From: Euglena gracilis
Taxonomy: Eukaryota; Euglenozoa; Euglenophyceae; Euglenales; Euglenaceae
Assembly: GCA_900893395.1 (NCBI GenBank)
Contig: CAAHFI011375475.1
Location: forward strand, 1 to 20,274
Length of the DNA stretch: 20,274 bases
Reading direction: 5' to 3'
The translations under genes and the position numbers were made by a program. This document shows, one piece after another, positions 17,881 through 20,274 of this stretch (its first letter is position 1; each line of letters starts with the position of its first letter). The notes beneath the pieces are model-generated. The model saw only the letters and a list, made by a program, of their open reading frames with translations, had not been told where the DNA came from and did not search any database.

Positions 17881-17997
17881 GCGTACGGCCATACTACGGG
17901 ATACACCTGAACCCGTTCGATTTCAGAAGTTAAGCCTGGTCAGCCCAGTTAGTACTGAGGTGGGCGACCACTTGGGAACACTGGGTGCTGTACGCTT
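17881..17997 (+). rRNA. 5S rRNA, unit 30
   Basis: At 117 nt it lacks a C and an A around ACCGGGAAT and one G in GTCAGGCCC. Helix I ends are intact, the T run is T5, and the next block reads GCTTCG instead of GCTGCG. Confidence 0.92.
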
Positions 17998-18192
17998 TTT
18001 GCTTCGTTTTTCTCCCCCCGCCCAAAAAAAAACCCTCCGTGCGCAAGATTTTCAGACTGTGTCCGTCGTGGGTTATAAAGTCCGTTCCACCCTTTTTTCC
18101 GTGAACGTGGCCGTGGCCATCACCGTCGCACCGCCCGCCCACCTCGGTGAATGCCCGGTATGCTCCTCGTCCACCCGGTCCTTCAACTGCGT

Positions 18193-18295
18193 ACACTTTC
18201 TGAGTGTCTATTTTTTTTCGGTATATACTCGTTCCACCCATGTGGACAAGGAAGCCCAAGTGACTTCCAATTTTTGGAGGCGGCAAACGCCATCC
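18193..18295 (+). ncRNA. SL RNA, unit 30
   Basis: One extra A in the tetraloop (GCAAA) gives 103 nt; otherwise consensus. Same change as in unit 1. Confidence 0.95.
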
Positions 18296-18486
18296 TTCAA
18301 ATGAAGTTAAAAAAATTGAAGCCTTGAAGCCAAACCGCTCTCACCCCTCCCCCCCCCCCTGTGCCGCTCTCACCCTGGGCACCCTCGAAGACGGACTGAA
18401 CCCCCAGGCTTCAAACACCGAAAATTTTCTTTTTTTCCCTTCTCCACTCACGCGCCCCCTTTATGCACGGAAGAGCATAGGCTGTT

Positions 18487-18606
18487 GCGTACGGCCATAC
18501 TACCGGGAATACACCTGAACCCGTTCGATTTCAGAAGTTAAGCCTGGTCAGGCCCAGTTAGTACTGAGGTGGGCGACCACTTGGGAACACTGGGTGCTGT
18601 ACGCTT
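18487..18606 (+). rRNA. 5S rRNA, unit 31
   Basis: Consensus copy, the only one right of unit 27. Upstream, GAAGATGCATAGG has lost a T (GAAGAGCATAGG), as before unit 28. Confidence 0.97.
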
Positions 18607-18805
18607 TTTTGCTGCGTTTTTCTCCCCCCCCCCGGCCAAAAAAAAACCCCGTGCGCAAGATTTTCAGACTGTGTCCGTCGTGGGTTATAAAGTCCGTTCC
18701 ACCCTTTTTTCCGTGAACGTGGCCGTGTGCCATCACCGTCGCACCGCCCGCCCCCTCGGTGAATGCCCGGTGATGCTCCTCGTCCCCCCGGTCCTTCAAC
18801 TGCGT

Positions 18806-18907
18806 ACACTTTCTGAGTGTCTATTTTTTTTCGGTATATACTCGTTCCACCCATGTGGACAAGGAAGCCCAAGTGACTTCCAATTTTTGGAGGCGGCAAC
18901 GCCATCC
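18806..18907 (+). ncRNA. SL RNA, unit 31
   Basis: Consensus copy. Spacer B is the shortest (187 bp), with losses in the T tract and in the CACGCGCG region. Confidence 0.97.
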
Positions 18908-19094
18908 TTCAAATGAAGTTAAAAAAATTGAAGCCTTGAAGCCAAACCGCTCTCGCCCCCCCCCCCCTGTGCCGCTCTCACCCTGGGCACCCTCGAAGAA
19001 CGGACTGAAACCCCCAGCTTCAAACACCGAAAATTTCTTTTTTCCCTTCTCCACTCACGCGCCCCCTTTATGCACGGAAGATGCATAGGCTGTT

Positions 19095-19213
19095 GCGTAC
19101 GGCCATACTACCGGAATACACCTGAACCCGTTCGATTTCAGAAGTTAAGCCTGGTCAGGCCCAGTTAGTACTGAGGTGGGCGACCACTTGGGAACACTGG
19201 GTGCTGTACGCTT
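19095..19213 (+). rRNA. 5S rRNA, unit 32
   Basis: One G fewer in ACCGGGAAT (119 nt), as in units 2 and 7; promoter boxes, helix I and T6 intact. Confidence 0.96.
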
Positions 19214-19414
19214 TTTTGCTGCGTTTTCTCCCCCCCCCGGCCAAAAAAAAACCCTCCGTGCGCAAGATTTTCAGACTGTGTCCGTCGTGGGTTATAAAGT
19301 CCGTTCCACCCTTTTTTTCGTGAACGTGGCCGTGTGCCATCACCGTCGCACCGCCCGCCCACCTCGGTGAATGCCCGGTGATGCTCCTCGTCCACCCCGG
19401 TCCTTCAACTGCGT

Positions 19415-19516
19415 ACACTTTCTGAGTGTCTATTTTTTTTCGGTATATACTCGTTCCACCCATGTGGACAAGGAAGCCCAAGTGACTTCCAATTTTTGGA
19501 GGCGGCAACGCCATCC
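19415..19516 (+). ncRNA. SL RNA, unit 32
   Basis: Consensus copy; downstream C tract starts AGCCCT before the long C run. Confidence 0.97.
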
Positions 19517-19710
19517 TTCAAATGAAGTTAAAAAAAATTGAAGCCTTGAAGCCAAACCGCTCTCAGCCCTCCCCCCCCCCCTGTGCCGCTCTCACCCTGG
19601 GGCACCCTCGAAGAACGGACTGAACCCCCAGCTTCAAACACCGAAAATTTTCTTTTTTCCCTTCTCCACTCACGCGCGCCCCTTTATGCACGGAAGATGC
19701 ATAGGCTGTT

Positions 19711-19830
19711 GCGTACGGCCATACTACCGGGAATACACCTGAACCGTTCGATTTCAGAAGTTAAGCCTGGTCAGGCCCAGTTAGTACTGAGGTGGGCGAA
19801 CCACTTGGGAACACTGGGTGCTGTACGCTT
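19711..19830 (+). rRNA. 5S rRNA, unit 33
   Basis: One C fewer in GAACCCGTT and one A more in GCGACCAC (box C) cancel to 120 nt. Helix I and T6 are intact. Confidence 0.95.
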
Positions 19831-20029
19831 TTTTGCTGCGTTTTCTCCCCCCCCCGGCCAAAAAAAAACCCTCCGTGCGCAAGATTTTCAGACTGTGTCC
19901 GTCGTGGGTTATAAAGTCCGTTCCACCCTTTTTTCGTGAACGTGGCCGTGGCCATCACCGTCGCACCGCCCGCCCGCCTCGGTGAATGCCCGGTGATGCT
20001 CCTCGTCCACCCCGGTCCTTCAACTGCGT

Positions 20030-20130
20030 ACACTTTCTGAGTGTCTATTTTTTTTCGGTATATACTCGTTCCACCCATGTGGACAAGGAAGCCAAGTGAC
20101 TTCCAATTTTTGGAGGCGGCAACGCCATCC
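20030..20130 (+). ncRNA. SL RNA, unit 33
   Basis: One C fewer in AAGCCCAAG (101 nt), as in unit 2. The following spacer B is cut by the window end at the T tract, so the next 5S is not seen. Confidence 0.95.
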
Positions 20131-20274
20131 TTCAATGAAGTTAAAAAAATTGAAGCCTTTGAAGCCAAACCGCTCTCACGCCCCCCCCCCCTGTGCCGCT
20201 CTCACCCTGGGGCACCCTCGAAGAACGGACTGAAACCCCCAGCTTCAAACACCGAAAATTTTCTTTTTTCCCTT

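Larger units (their letters stand above)
1..20274 (+). repeat. Tandem array of 5S rRNA-SL RNA units (33 copies, about 617 bp each)
   Basis: The whole window is one head-to-tail array. Successive 5S starts lie 604 to 628 bp apart, and the order is always 5S, spacer A (192-208 bp), SL RNA, spacer B (187-198 bp). The narrow range of periods means no unit contains an insertion. The window opens inside a 5S gene and closes inside a spacer B, so the array continues on both sides. Most length differences come from homopolymer runs. The linkage of these two gene families on 0.6-kb units is established for Euglena gracilis; membership of this species is inferred from the gene sequences. Confidence 0.98.

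Noticed and set aside
17867-18304. A 145-codon + strand open frame spanning 5S 30, spacer A and SL 30
   Set aside because: It exists only because indels in this damaged unit remove stops. It overlaps both RNA genes and has no counterpart in neighbouring units.
1-20274. CRISPR-like array because of regular repeats
   Set aside because: The whole 617-bp unit repeats, including the sequence between the genes; there are no unique spacers, and the repeated parts are recognisable eukaryotic RNA genes.
1-20274. Transposon or retroelement insertion in the array
   Set aside because: Periods stay within 604-628 bp in every unit, so there is no room for an insertion, and no terminal repeats or coding remnants were seen.

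Overview
The window is one uninterrupted head-to-tail tandem array with a period of about 617 bp (604-628 bp between successive 5S starts). Each unit carries two small RNA genes on the + strand: a 120-nt cytoplasmic 5S rRNA gene and, about 200 bp downstream, an SL RNA (spliced-leader RNA) gene of about 102 nt. A further spacer of about 190 bp leads to the next 5S. I count 33 5S genes (the first cut by the window start) and 33 complete SL RNA genes. I see no protein gene, no inserted element and no unit in reverse orientation.

Organism: a euglenid, almost certainly Euglena gracilis or a very close relative. The SL exon (ACACTTTCTGAGTGTCTA, then about eight T and CG, followed by a GT donor) is the Euglena spliced leader as I remember it, and the 5S matches my memory of E. 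gracilis 5S. Linkage of 5S and SL RNA genes on 0.6-kb tandem repeats, several hundred copies per genome, was described for E. gracilis in the early 1990s (Keller and colleagues, from memory). The architecture is therefore known; a long contiguous run of units, with its variant pattern, is the new information here.

Unit layout, using unit 9 (4911-5525) as reference: 5S 4911-5030 with an internal RNA polymerase III promoter and a T6 terminator; spacer A 5031-5231 with C and A homopolymers, a TATAAA-like block and a GC-rich stretch before the SL gene; SL RNA 5232-5333 with leader exon, GT donor, internal hairpin, Sm-type site and a GCAA-tetraloop hairpin; spacer B 5334-5525 with an A tract, a tandem TTGAAGCC repeat, a long C tract and a T tract. 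5S rRNA goes to the large ribosomal subunit. SL RNA donates its exon and cap to the 5' ends of most nuclear mRNAs by trans-splicing, so each unit feeds both translation and mRNA maturation.

Variation: from 4297 to 14012 (units 8-23) all sixteen 5S and all sixteen SL genes are identical to the consensus. Units at both ends of the window carry scattered, mostly single-base indels. Spacer markers (A/G at -10 of 5S, presence of G in CCGGCCG, CTAT before the C tract) occur in runs and mosaics. End-concentrated homopolymer indels suggest consensus error at contig ends; the spacer markers look like real array haplotypes.
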